A stretch of 64,000 bases of DNA from Streptomyces sp. NBC_01276 (lineage in GTDB: Bacteria; Actinomycetota; Actinomycetes; Streptomycetales; Streptomycetaceae), in assembly GCF_041435355.1 (NCBI RefSeq), contig NZ_CP108444.1, positions 1 through 64,000 of the forward strand. Reading direction: 5' to 3'. A program made the position numbers and the translations under genes. Position 1 is the first letter of the stretch. Every line of letters begins with the position of its first letter. The notes under the pieces were generated by a model, which was given only the letters and a program-made list of their open reading frames with translations, had not been told where the DNA came from and ran no database searches. Shown here one piece after another: positions 22,905-32,084 of the stretch.

Positions 22905-23783
22905 TCAGGCCGTGGCCGTCTGCGCGACGGCGACGGGGCCGAGCGACAGCTCGCCGGTGGTCATCAGGTCCAGCAGCTGGGCGAGGCCGCGGTCCTCCGG
23001 GGTGGCCGTGCGGAAGACGAAATGACGCAGGCCGGCCTGCTCGGGGCCGCCGAAGAACCGGAAGAAGCCGATGTCCACGTGGCGCGTGGCGAAGCTCTCG
23101 TAGAGGTAGACCGTTCCCCCGTCGGCCGTCAGACCGCGGCCGGCGGCCGTCTGGCCCGCCTCGGCCGCCTCGTAGACGATGTCGAAGGAGCCGGTGACCC
23201 CGGCCGGGTCCGCCGTCGCCCGCGCCGCGCCCAGCTCCGCGGCCTCGGCGGCCTGGCCCGCGTCGGCCACCAGCGCCGTGACGTCGGCGCCCAGCGCGGC
23301 GAGCAGTTCCACCAGCAGCCGCCCTATGCCGGCCCCCGCGCCGGTCACCAGGACGGGCCTGCCGCTGACGGAACCCGCGCTGCGTACCAGGCGCAGCGCC
23401 GTCAGGACCGCCACGCGCAGCGCCGCCGCCTGCTCGAAGCTCACGTGGTCGGGCAGGACGGTGGCGTATTCGGTGGGCAGCGCCATGCAGGACGACCACT
23501 GGGTGCTCGTGGCCACGGCCACGACCCTGTCCCCCGGCTTGGGGCTGAAGCCCTCGGGGGCCGCGCGCAGCACGACGCCGGCGACGTCCCAGCCGCGCAG
23601 CCAGCCCTCCGGCAGCGGCTCGGCCTTGATCATCTCGTCGATCTCGGGAGCCACCGCGCGCACCGCGACGAGGATTTCGTCGTCCGCCTGGGCCGTAACC
23701 GTGTCCTGCATGGAGGTGAGCTGATCGGGCATGACAATTCCTCTCATCGGTGTGACGGTTTCCTTGTTGGCGCTGTCCGGCAT
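22905..23783 (-). CDS. Quinone oxidoreductase-like MDR family protein
   Basis: This 292-residue medium-chain dehydrogenase lacks the zinc ligands. It has WDVAGVVLRAAPEGFSPKPGDRV, QAAALRVAVLTALRL, the cofactor motif VLVTGAGAGIGRLLVELLAALGA (glycines GAGAGIG), and DIVYEAAE. It is shorter than typical members (about 310-330). It probably reduces an enone or quinone with NADPH. The ATG sits one base after the ligase stop, and that gene's end provides GAGGAG as ribosome site, so the two are coupled. It is a candidate for reducing a butenolide or quinone intermediate. Confidence 0.8.
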   Translation of the reverse strand: MPDSANKETVTPMRGIVMPDQLTSMQDTVTAQADDEILVAVRAVAPEIDEMIKAEPLPEGWLRGWDVAGVVLRAAPEGFSPKPGDRVVAVATSTQWSSCMALPTEYATVLPDHVSFEQAAALRVAVLTALRLVRSAGSVSGRPVLVTGAGAGIGRLLVELLAALGADVTALVADAGQAAEAAELGAARATADPAGVTGSFDIVYEAAEAGQTAAGRGLTADGGTVYLYESFATRHVDIGFFRFFGGPEQAGLRHFVFRTATPEDRGLAQLLDLMTTGELSLGPVAVAQTATA

Positions 23784-23784
23784 G

Positions 23785-25029
23785 TCAGTGCTCCTCGGTG
23801 GTCAGGACGGACGTGCCGGTGAACTCGTGCACGGCGACCACTTCGAACTCCTCCGGCTGGTCGAGGACGCACGCCGCGAGGGCGGGATGGTTCTCCAGCA
23901 CCCGGAACCTGATCCAGGCGTGGCTGTGGTGGTCGTCGGGGACGCCGGGGGCGAGACGGATGCGCAGTTGGATCCGCTCTTCGGAGGTGACGGCGACCTG
24001 GGCGGCCGTGACCTCGTCGTGCGCGGTGGCCAGGTCGACGAGTTCGCGGGCGGACACGGTGCGTCCGTGGAAGCGGAAGAACGGCGGGCGGGTACCGAGG
24101 ACCCGCAGGGCCGGTCCCGGCCGGCCGCACGCGCAGTGCGCGAACTCGCCGCGCTCCTGGGTGTCGTAGCGGATGAGCGCCGGGGTGCGTGAGGGCGTGA
24201 GGGTCGTGACCAGCAACCGCCCGTCCACCGCTTCGACGTGCTGGTGGGGCAGTGGGTGGTAGATGCCGGCCAGGCAGTGCGGGCCGCGCTGCCCGATCAT
24301 CCAGGCCGCGGGGGTGCCGTACAGGCGCCACACGGCGGTGTAGGGGAAGTGGGCGGCCAGCAGGCCGTCGTCGGTGGTGTCGTGGGTGGCGCCGCCCAGC
24401 ATCAGGGTGCGCAGCCACGGGAGCGGTCGCCCGGCGACGCTGGCCCGCAGCAGCCGGGAGACGGCCTGCGGGGGCGCCGCGATGGCGGTGACGTGGTTGC
24501 GGGCGAGGAAGCGGAGCCAGTCGTCGTCGGCGCCCTGGGGTAAGGGACCCAGCGGCAGGACGGTGGCGCCGGACGCGGTGGCGAAGCGGTTGAAGAAGTA
24601 GTGGTCGGGCTGCATCCGCCCCGCGGGGTGCAGGTTCGCGACCACGTCGGTGGTGTGGAGCGGGTTCCAGGCGCTACGGATCTCGGGGGCGAACATCTGC
24701 TCCGGCAGCAGGGTCAGGTGCGGGGTGTCGAGCGTGCCGCCGTGTGCCCACAGCAGCCCCTCACCCGTGTTGAGGGCGAGGGCCTCGGCGGTCGCCGTGG
24801 CCAGTTCGCCCGGGGTGAGTACGGGGAGGTCGGCGAGGGCGAAGGTGCGCCGCGTGAGCTCCCGTTCGTACTTGGCGGCGAGCGACGGGAGGCGGGCCGC
24901 CTGGTGCAGCAGCCCCTCCAGTACGGGGACCGGCGCGCCGGTCCCCGTACCGCGTGGAGCGGCGGCGACCTCGCCGAGGCGCTCCGGCGCACTCGGTAAA
25001 GGCGCTGGTCGGTGTACGTACGAAACCAT
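23785..25029 (-). CDS. PaaK-like acyl-CoA ligase or adenylating enzyme
   Basis: This 414-residue protein resembles phenylacetate-CoA ligases. N-terminal helices (LLHQAARLPSLAAKYERE) are followed by LPVLTPGEL, YGTPAAWMIGQRG, TTLTPSRTPALIRYDTQERGEF, the Cys cluster HCACGRPGPALRVLG, and the C-terminal subdomain FRFHGRTVSARELVD. The usual Gly/Ser-rich P-loop (SSGTTG) is replaced by LLWAHGGTLDTP, so activity may be altered. Codons 11 and 163 are TTA, implying bldA dependence. It probably activates an acid starter for the divergent PKS. GGAGGGGG precedes ATG 25029. Confidence 0.75.
   Translation of the reverse strand: MVSYVHRPAPLPSAPERLGEVAAAPRGTGTGAPVPVLEGLLHQAARLPSLAAKYERELTRRTFALADLPVLTPGELATATAEALALNTGEGLLWAHGGTLDTPHLTLLPEQMFAPEIRSAWNPLHTTDVVANLHPAGRMQPDHYFFNRFATASGATVLPLGPLPQGADDDWLRFLARNHVTAIAAPPQAVSRLLRASVAGRPLPWLRTLMLGGATHDTTDDGLLAAHFPYTAVWRLYGTPAAWMIGQRGPHCLAGIYHPLPHQHVEAVDGRLLVTTLTPSRTPALIRYDTQERGEFAHCACGRPGPALRVLGTRPPFFRFHGRTVSARELVDLATAHDEVTAAQVAVTSEERIQLRIRLAPGVPDDHHSHAWIRFRVLENHPALAACVLDQPEEFEVVAVHEFTGTSVLTTEEH
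24921..24950. repeat. 30-bp perfect palindrome inside ligase gene
   Basis: GTACGGGGACCGGCG at 24921-24935 is followed directly by its exact reverse complement. It covers codons 27-36 of the ligase, close to the start, so it could form an mRNA hairpin or a protein-binding site. Confidence 0.6.
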
Positions 25030-25428
25030 CCGAGGTCCCCCTCCTCGTTCCTGTGGTCGACCGGTGCAGGGGTGGTGTCGCAGCACCCGCCATCGGGTTG
25101 CCCTGCAATCCATGTTACGACCGGCGTTCTTTCTTGGTCTGGAGTACGAGTTTTTACCATAGACCAGTTTCCACGCGTTGCCCATGGCCGCTCTTCTCCC
25201 CTTCGGCGACGGGGTGGTGATGACAAATCACCTCAGATCCACATCACCCCTGGTGGGCGACGCGTCGGCTGCCCGGGTGGAATCGACAGCACCCTTCAAG
25301 CCAAAGGTTAACTTTCAGCCCATCATTGTCCTGGGGTCCAGATTTGAACTACGATCTCGCCGCGGCGCTGCCGGGGGGCAGCGCCCTGACGCGGTCTCAC
25401 CGCGTCACCGCAGACAGGGGGGGTTCTC
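25030..25428. promoter_or_regulatory. Divergent promoter region between ligase and PKS
   Basis: These 399 bases are unusually AT-rich for this window around 25125-25160 and 25300-25345. No gene is supported. The AT-rich parts probably hold the two divergent promoters. No ATAAGA-type operator is visible here. Confidence 0.4.
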
Positions 25429-28400
25429 ATGCGTGCACGCACCGGGGAGACAGCGATCGCGGTGGTCGGGATGGGGTGCAGATTTCCGCAGGCCCGCGGC
25501 ATAGAGGAGTTCTGGGACAACCTGATCGCGAACAGGGACTGCATCACCCCCGTCCCGCCCGAGCGCTTCGACATCACGCCCTACGTCGCCGAGCGGTCCG
25601 GTACCCCGGGCCGCACCGTCAGCCGTTACGGCGGCTTCCTGGACGACCCCTTCCTCTTCGACGCCGGTTTCTTCGGGATCTCGCCGGCGGAGGCCGCCAG
25701 TGTCGACCCGCAGCACCGGCTGCTGCTTCCGGTGGTCCGCGAAGCGCTCGAAGACGCCGGCATACGCCCGTCCACGCTGGCCGGATCCGCCACCGGCGTG
25801 TACATCGGACAGGCCACAGCGGACTACGGCCGCCACAGCACCGCCGACGGCAACAGCCTGCGCGAGGCAGCCGGCAGCTACTTCCGGGCCATGGCCTCGG
25901 GACGCCTGTCCTACGACCTGGACCTGCGCGGGCCCAGCATGATGGTCGACACGGCCTGCTCGTCGTCCCTGGTCGCCGTGCACATGGCCCGCCAGAGCCT
26001 GCTGAGCGGCGAGACGGACCTGGCCATCGCGGGCGGAGTCAACATCATCCTCTCGCCCCTGGACGCCATCGCCTTCTCCCAGGCGGCCATGCTGTCACCC
26101 GACGGCCGGTGCAAGTTCGGGGACACCGGCGCGGACGGCTTCGTCCGCAGCGAGGGCATCGGCGTCGTCGTCCTCAGCCGTCTCGAAGACGCCGAGCGGG
26201 CCGGCCACCCCGTACTCGCCCTGCTGCCCGGCAGTGCCGTGACCAACGACGGCCGCAGCAGCGGATCGCTGATCAAGCCGGCGGTCGCGGGCCAGGACGA
26301 CATGGTCCGAAGGGCGTGGCGGAACGCGGGCATCGAGCCCTCCGACCTCGACTACGTGGAGGCCCACGGCACGGGCACGCCGGTGGGCGACGCCGTCGAG
26401 CTGAAGGTCCTGGCCGCGGCCGCGCGCGAACGGGGGCCGCGACGGGGGCCGCTGAGGTGCGGATCCGTGAAGTCGAACATCGGGCACGCCGAAGCGGCGG
26501 CCGGCGTCGCCGGTCTCATCAAGGCCGTCCTCGTCGCCAGGCACGGCATCATCCCCGCCTCCCTGCACCTGACGGATCCCCAGCCCCTGCTCACGGACGA
26601 GGCGAACCGGCTCCACCTGGTGACCGGAAACGAGTGCCTGAAGACCGACGGCCGCAGTGCCGTCGTGGGCGTCAGCTCCTTCGGCCTGTCCGGAACCAAC
26701 GCACACGTCGTGGTCACCGAGCCCGAACGCTCGCCCCTGCGGCCCGAACACGGCCCCACGGAACTGCCCGAGGGCAGGCCCGCCCATCTGCTCGTGCTCA
26801 GCGCCCGCTCCGAGCAGGCCCTGCGCCGGCTCGCCGGGGCCTGGGCCGACCACCTCTCCCCCGGCGGGGCCGGCAGCGCGCTGCCGCTGTGGGACCTGTG
26901 CGCCACAGCCGCGCTGCACCGCGACGCCCATCCCTTCCGGCTGTGGGCGACCGGCGCCGATCACGCCGAACTGGCCGCCGCACTGGGCGACGTGGCCGCC
27001 GGGCGGGCCACAGAGCGAGCCGGTACCGGTGACGCCGGCTTCGGCACGGACAAGCGCACCGTCTTCGTCTTCCCCGGGCAGGGTTCGCAGTGGCCGGGAA
27101 TGGGCCGGTCGCTCATGGCCACCACACCCGCCTTCGCACGCGCGTTCCAGGAGTGCGCCGAGGCCGCGCGCCACGAGACGGGCCGCTCGGTGGGCGAGTT
27201 ACCCGCCCCGGCGACCCGGGAGTCTCCCGATGACGTCGCCTCGGTCCAGCCCGCGCTGTGGGCCATGGAGGTGGCCCTGGCCGCCGCCTGGCGTGACATG
27301 GGGGTCGAGCCCGAGGTGTGCATCGGGCACAGCATGGGCGAGAGCGCGGCCGCCGCCGTCACCGGCGCGCTCAGCGTCGCCGACGCCGCGGCCGTCATCT
27401 GCCGCCGCAGCGCGCTGATGCAGAGCACCGCGGGACAGGGCGCGATGCTGTCGGTCGACCTGTCGCCCGAGCAGGCCGCGGACGTCGCGGCCCAAGAGGG
27501 CGGCGTCTGCGTCGCCGCCGAGAACTCCCCCACCTCGACCGTGCTCGCCGGGGACGCCGCCGCCCTGGAGCGCATCGGGCGCCGACTGGAGCGGGAGGGT
27601 GTCTTCCACCGTTCGGTACGGGTGAACGTGGCCTCCCACTCCCCGGTCATGGACCAGCTGCGCGACGACCTGCTCGCGCGGCTGGCCGGCATAGCACCCC
27701 GCGAGGGCCAGGTCCCGCTGCACTCCACCGTCCGCGAATCCATGCTGACGGGGGCGGAACTCGACGCCGCGTACTGGATGGACAACCTGAGGAGCCCGGT
27801 CCGCTTCCTCGGCAGCATCCGCCGGCTGGTCAAGGAGGCCGACAGCGTCTTCGTCGAGATGAGCCCGCACCCCCTGCTGCTGACGGCAATCGAGGACACC
27901 GCTCTGGAGGCCGGCGGAGCGTCGGCCGTCGTCGCCTCCACGACACGGCGTTCCGCCGACGAGGCGCTGACGCTCGCCCGGTCGCTCGGCGCCTTCTTCG
28001 CCGTCGGAGGCCGGGTCGACTGGGAGCGCTGGTTCGGGGGAACGGCCCGTCAGGTGAAACTGCCCGCCTACCCCTGGGACGCGGAGGTACTGCGCCGGAC
28101 GCCGTGCGCCGGCCCCGACCGGCCGACGGGCCGCATCACCCGGATCAGCGCGGACCTGGACGGCGCGGTGGTCGGCTTGCGCGGGCTGGCCCCCGTTCCC
28201 CCGACGTTCCAACTGTCCGTGCTGCACGAGGCGGTCGCCGACACCGCCCCCGCCGGCTCCGTCGTGCTGGAAGACGTGAAGGTCGGGGACATGGTCGACG
28301 TCCCGGACGACGGGTCCCTCACGCTGGAGGTGGCGACGGGGTCCGGGGCCGGCCCGCTGCACGCGGAGGTCCGGACGACGGGCGACACGCCCCGGACCGG

Positions 28401-29373
28401 GCTGAGCGCGCGGGTGCGCCTCGACGGCGCGCCGGCTGCGGGGCAGGGCGCGGGACCGGGGGCGGAGGGGCACCTCGCCGACGCTCTCGGTCGCTGCACC
28501 ACGCACGTGACGCCGCAACGGTTCCTCGCCGCCCTCGCCCGCCGCGGATACGCCCCCGGCCCGGGTCTGCGCACCGTGCGCCACCTGTGGCGTAGGGACG
28601 GGGAGGCGGTCGCCCAGCTGCGGCGGCCCGCGACGTCGCCGCACGCGGCCTGGGAAGGCTGCCTGATGGTGCTGCTGGCCGCCGTCCCCGTGTCGCTGCC
28701 GGCCGGCAGCACCTACGCCGTGACCTCGTTCGAGCAGGTGCGGTTCCACCACCCGCTCAGTGACGAGGCCTGGGTGCATGCGCGGTTCGCGCCGCGTCGG
28801 GCGGGCCGCGAGGCTCGTGCCGAGGTCCTGGTGAGGGACTTGGAGGGAACGGTTCTCGCCGAATTCCGCGGGATCCGACTGCACCGGCTCGAAGGCGTGT
28901 CCAGCCGCGCCGGAACATCGCTGGAGAGGGCGCACCGGTCGGCGCAGTGGTTCGGCGACACCGTGCGCATGCCGATGGGGGCGCTCACCCGCGCCGTGGA
29001 CCGCCTCTCCGCGGCGGGCCGGCACGCCGATCCGGTGCGGCGGTCGGCGCCGGCGGTCGCCGTCGTCGGGCCGTCGCAGGAGGGGACCGCCGCTCCGGCG
29101 CCCCCGCGGGCCGCGGTTGCGAACGGCGGGGCGGCAGACACCGGGGAGGTGTTCCTGAACGCGGCGGCCCAGGTGCTGGGCATCCCGCGGGACCGCCTTG
29201 ACCTGCGCCGCACCCTGCAGGCGTACGGCATCGATTCCGTGACCGCGGCGCAACTGCGAGGGCGCGTACGACGTGAAACGGGGCGGGACATCGCGCTGCT
29301 CCGGCTGCTCGGCGAGGACAGTCTCCGGAGTCTGGCCACCGAGGTGGCCGCCGTGCGGTCCGTGCGCGACTGA
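25429..29373 (+). CDS. Type I polyketide synthase: KS-AT-degenerate hotdog-ACP, no ketoreductase
   Basis: This is a single-module PKS of 1314 residues. KS occupies about 1-430 with Cys177 (DTACSSS), His313 (EAHGTGT) and His353 (NIGHAEAA). AT occupies about 540-850 with FPGQGSQW, Ser635 in GHSMGES and an ASH motif (VNVASHSPVMD). Residues 880-1160 sit where a dehydratase or product-template domain would be but lack HxxxGxxxxP. The ACP is about 1240-1314 with Ser1270 in GIDSV. There is no KR, ER or TE. Size and order match iterative bacterial orsellinic-acid-type synthases (AviM, CalO5), so a small aromatic or pyrone is a reasonable guess. Codon 591 is TTA. GGGGG precedes the ATG. Confidence 0.9.
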   Translation: MRARTGETAIAVVGMGCRFPQARGIEEFWDNLIANRDCITPVPPERFDITPYVAERSGTPGRTVSRYGGFLDDPFLFDAGFFGISPAEAASVDPQHRLLLPVVREALEDAGIRPSTLAGSATGVYIGQATADYGRHSTADGNSLREAAGSYFRAMASGRLSYDLDLRGPSMMVDTACSSSLVAVHMARQSLLSGETDLAIAGGVNIILSPLDAIAFSQAAMLSPDGRCKFGDTGADGFVRSEGIGVVVLSRLEDAERAGHPVLALLPGSAVTNDGRSSGSLIKPAVAGQDDMVRRAWRNAGIEPSDLDYVEAHGTGTPVGDAVELKVLAAAARERGPRRGPLRCGSVKSNIGHAEAAAGVAGLIKAVLVARHGIIPASLHLTDPQPLLTDEANRLHLVTGNECLKTDGRSAVVGVSSFGLSGTNAHVVVTEPERSPLRPEHGPTELPEGRPAHLLVLSARSEQALRRLAGAWADHLSPGGAGSALPLWDLCATAALHRDAHPFRLWATGADHAELAAALGDVAAGRATERAGTGDAGFGTDKRTVFVFPGQGSQWPGMGRSLMATTPAFARAFQECAEAARHETGRSVGELPAPATRESPDDVASVQPALWAMEVALAAAWRDMGVEPEVCIGHSMGESAAAAVTGALSVADAAAVICRRSALMQSTAGQGAMLSVDLSPEQAADVAAQEGGVCVAAENSPTSTVLAGDAAALERIGRRLEREGVFHRSVRVNVASHSPVMDQLRDDLLARLAGIAPREGQVPLHSTVRESMLTGAELDAAYWMDNLRSPVRFLGSIRRLVKEADSVFVEMSPHPLLLTAIEDTALEAGGASAVVASTTRRSADEALTLARSLGAFFAVGGRVDWERWFGGTARQVKLPAYPWDAEVLRRTPCAGPDRPTGRITRISADLDGAVVGLRGLAPVPPTFQLSVLHEAVADTAPAGSVVLEDVKVGDMVDVPDDGSLTLEVATGSGAGPLHAEVRTTGDTPRTGLSARVRLDGAPAAGQGAGPGAEGHLADALGRCTTHVTPQRFLAALARRGYAPGPGLRTVRHLWRRDGEAVAQLRRPATSPHAAWEGCLMVLLAAVPVSLPAGSTYAVTSFEQVRFHHPLSDEAWVHARFAPRRAGREARAEVLVRDLEGTVLAEFRGIRLHRLEGVSSRAGTSLERAHRSAQWFGDTVRMPMGALTRAVDRLSAAGRHADPVRRSAPAVAVVGPSQEGTAAPAPPRAAVANGGAADTGEVFLNAAAQVLGIPRDRLDLRRTLQAYGIDSVTAAQLRGRVRRETGRDIALLRLLGEDSLRSLATEVAAVRSVRD

Positions 29374-29452
29374 CCCCGGAAACGGGCCGGTGGGAGCGGT
29401 GGTGGCCGGACGCCACCGCTCCCGTTCGCTGATTTCGGACGGGGGCGCAAAC

Positions 29453-29468
29453 ATGTACTATTGTTCAT
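29453..29468. promoter_or_regulatory. TetR-type operator before TetR gene
   Basis: ATGTAC-TATT-GTTCAT is a 16-bp imperfect palindrome (five of six arm pairs) 146 bases before the TetR start and 80 bases after the PKS stop. The form fits autoregulation by the TetR protein. Confidence 0.4.
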
Positions 29469-29613
29469 TCATGGATCTTGGTACAAGTGGATGGGGCGCC
29501 CCGTGCGTGCGCCCCGTCGAGCCCTCGGTCGAATGAACCCGTTCCCCGTTCACACCACGGGCGGCGGCAGCCGGGACGGGCCACCCCGCACACCGCGCGC
29601 GACAGGAGTACAC

Positions 29614-30258
29614 ATGGGAGACACACCGTCCACCACCGCGACGGAACCGCAGGGCCGCCGCGAACGCAACAAACTGCGTGTCAAGAACCGGATCTACGAG
29701 GCCGCGCTGGTCCTCTTCACCCAGCAGGGGTACGACCAGACCACGGTCGACGAGATCACCGAGCGGGCCGACGTGGCGCGCGGCACCTTCTTCAACCACT
29801 TCCAGCGCAAGGAAGACCTCATCGCCGAATGGGGGCAGGAACGGCGGGCGTTGCTGCGCGAGGGCCTGGAGGCGGGGGGGCTCACCAACTCCGAGGACAA
29901 GGCCACCCGCCAGGTCCTGTCCCGGTGCATGACCATCCTCGCCGACATCAGCCTGCGGAACCCGCCCCAGACCAAGGCGATGCTGACCGCCTGGGTGCGC
30001 GCCGGGTTCCCGCTCCACGAGCATCCGTACGCGGCCCACATGTTCAGCGAGTTCATCAGGACGGGGCGCGAGCGGGGCGACGTACCGCAGGACGTCGACG
30101 CCGAGCTGGCCGGCCACATGCTGCGCGACATCTACCTCGGCACGCTCTACCAGTGGACGCGCGGCCCGGAGGACGAGGCGGACCTGGAGGCCTCCCTGCA
30201 GGCCGCCTGTACCGCCGTCCTCGACGGGCTGGTGCCGCGCTGCGCCAGCTTGCGGTGA
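29614..30258 (+). CDS. TetR-family regulator
   Basis: This 214-residue protein has an N-terminal helix-turn-helix: KNRIYEAALVLFTQQGYDQT, VDEITERADVARGTFFNHFQRKEDLI. The C-terminal ligand domain shows MLRDIYLGTLYQWTRG, as in TetR_C members near actinobacterial oxidoreductases. ACAGGAG precedes ATG 29614. It lies downstream of the PKS and upstream of the MpaB-type oxygenase, so it may control either. A stem-loop follows. Confidence 0.85.
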   Translation: MGDTPSTTATEPQGRRERNKLRVKNRIYEAALVLFTQQGYDQTTVDEITERADVARGTFFNHFQRKEDLIAEWGQERRALLREGLEAGGLTNSEDKATRQVLSRCMTILADISLRNPPQTKAMLTAWVRAGFPLHEHPYAAHMFSEFIRTGRERGDVPQDVDAELAGHMLRDIYLGTLYQWTRGPEDEADLEASLQAACTAVLDGLVPRCASLR

Positions 30259-30264
30259 CTTTCC

Positions 30265-30300
30265 TCCCGCCCGACGCCCGCGACGGGGCGTCGGGCGGGG
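30265..30300 (+). terminator. Terminator after TetR gene
   Basis: A stem of about 14 bp (CCCGCCCGACGCCC with its complement) and a short loop begin seven bases after the TetR stop. Confidence 0.6.
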
Positions 30301-30417
30301 CGGGCGGGCGTTCGGGGGGACGCCCGTCAGAGTGGAGGCCGGAGTCCGGGCGGGCCGGGCAGGGGGCGGGAGCGTTGTACGGGGTGTCGGTGTCCCCCGT
30401 GAGAGAAGGAAGCTCCT

Positions 30418-31818
30418 GTGACCTCTGTGGCCTTACCCGCTGTCGAGACCCTGCTGCGGCGGACCCTGGGCGAGCGGCGCATCGGGCTCGTGGCATGGCG
30501 GTTGCTCGTGTTGCAGATCGCCCATCCCGTCGTCGCCGCGGGCATGGACCGGTACTCCACCTACCGTGCCCACCCCTGGCGGCGGGTCGAGCACACCATG
30601 GAGAGCGGCAGCAGGCTGTTCTTCGCCGGGCCCGAGGAACGGCGCCTGGAAGTGGCCCGCCTCCAGCGCACGCACCGGCGCATCCACGGGACCGACGCGG
30701 CCGGGCGGGCGTACAGCGCCGAGGATCCCGAGGTCCGCGGCTGGGTGATGGTCACGCTGTACGAGTCCATGACCGCCATGCGCGAACTGTCCGGCGATCC
30801 GCTGTCGCCCGCCGAACGCGACGTGCTGTACGCGGAGTTCCTGGACGTGTGTGCCGCCCTCGGGATTCCGGGCGAGGTGCTCCCGGCGGGCGCCGCCGAT
30901 GTCCCGGCGTACGTCGAGCGCACGGTCCGGGAGGTCCTGGAGTACGGCCCCGAGGTCCACGACCTGCTCCACGGGATGCTCCGCAACGCCCCCGTCCCCC
31001 GCCGGCTGGGGCGGCTGGCACCCGCGTGGCCGCTGCTGCGGGTGGTGATCGCCCGCGCACTGGCCGCCCTCACGGTCAGTGATCTGCCGCCGGCCTGGCA
31101 CGAGAAGTTCGGGACGTCGCGCGGGCCCGGGGGCGCCATGCTGTCGTGGACGCTGCACCACGGACTGCGCCGCGCCATGGCCGTGGCTCCCGACCGGGTG
31201 CGCTACCGCCGCCGCTCCGTGAGCGGCGCGCCCACGCGGGTGGTGGTGCCCAGGGCCCGGAGCGGCGGCGACTCCCGTCCGGCCCGGCTGGAGGCGTTCT
31301 TCCGCCAGGTGCTGGACCAGACCGGCAACGGGCGGGTGGACTCCGCCGACCTCCAGGCCATGGTGCACACCGTGTGCTGGCGGCTCGAACTGCCCGCCGA
31401 GCGGGAGGACGAGGTGTACGCCGCATTCGAGGGCTGGTGGCGGCAGCTCCGGGCGGCGGCCGACGGGGGCGTGGACGGCGACGGCGACGGGGGCGTGGAC
31501 TGCCGCGAGTTCGTGTCCGCGATGCTGGCCGGGGTGGACCGTGACCCGGCGTACCTGGAGAAAGGCCTCGTCCCGGCGGTGCGGGCGCTGTTCCGGGCCG
31601 CCGACGCCGACGGCAGCGGCTGCCTGGGGGCGGACGAGTACCGACTGCTGTTCGGGGGCCCCCGGGTACACCCGGCCGAACTCAACGACGGATTCCGGGA
31701 GCTGGACGCGGACGGGGACGGACGGGTCGAGGAGGCGGAGTTCGTCGCCGCGTTCTGTGACTTCTTCACCGCCCGGACCGACAGCGCCGCCGGGGCGGGC
31801 CTGCTCGGACGGGCCTGA
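30418..31818 (+). CDS. MpaB/DUF2236-type oxygenase fused to four EF-hands
   Basis: This 466-residue protein has residues 1-280 matching the DUF2236 oxygenase family (ER-bound MpaB, latex-clearing relatives): LLVLQIAHPVVAAGMDRYST, FGPEE-type region FFAGPEERR, RTHRRIHGTD, and WVMVTLYESM. Residues 285-450 contain four EF-hand loops, starting DQTGNGRVDSADL, DGDGDGGVDCREF, DADGSGCLGADEY and DADGDGRVEEAEF, like the calerythrin group. The fusion suggests a calcium-responsive haem oxygenase. GTG 30418 follows GAAGGA. Codon 6 is TTA (30433), implying bldA control. Confidence 0.8.
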   Translation: MTSVALPAVETLLRRTLGERRIGLVAWRLLVLQIAHPVVAAGMDRYSTYRAHPWRRVEHTMESGSRLFFAGPEERRLEVARLQRTHRRIHGTDAAGRAYSAEDPEVRGWVMVTLYESMTAMRELSGDPLSPAERDVLYAEFLDVCAALGIPGEVLPAGAADVPAYVERTVREVLEYGPEVHDLLHGMLRNAPVPRRLGRLAPAWPLLRVVIARALAALTVSDLPPAWHEKFGTSRGPGGAMLSWTLHHGLRRAMAVAPDRVRYRRRSVSGAPTRVVVPRARSGGDSRPARLEAFFRQVLDQTGNGRVDSADLQAMVHTVCWRLELPAEREDEVYAAFEGWWRQLRAAADGGVDGDGDGGVDCREFVSAMLAGVDRDPAYLEKGLVPAVRALFRAADADGSGCLGADEYRLLFGGPRVHPAELNDGFRELDADGDGRVEEAEFVAAFCDFFTARTDSAAGAGLLGRA

Positions 31819-32084
31819 AGCGCAGCGGCCGGATCCGTGACCGGACGGCGCCGGACGGCGCGCTGTGTGGAACGGACCGCACGCTCGCGGCGCCCGTAGG
31901 AGCGTCGATGCCCGCCGGGAGCGGCGTACCGCGCGGGCCCGGATCCGTGCCGCCCGGCACCAGCACCGCTCGGCCGGGGCACACCGGCCCACGCGAGCGC
32001 TCGCGCAGTGGGTGGAGCGGGAGGGCACGGACCGGCCGGTACCCCGCGCCCACGGCGAGGAGATCACCGTCTCAGTGGACTCGA

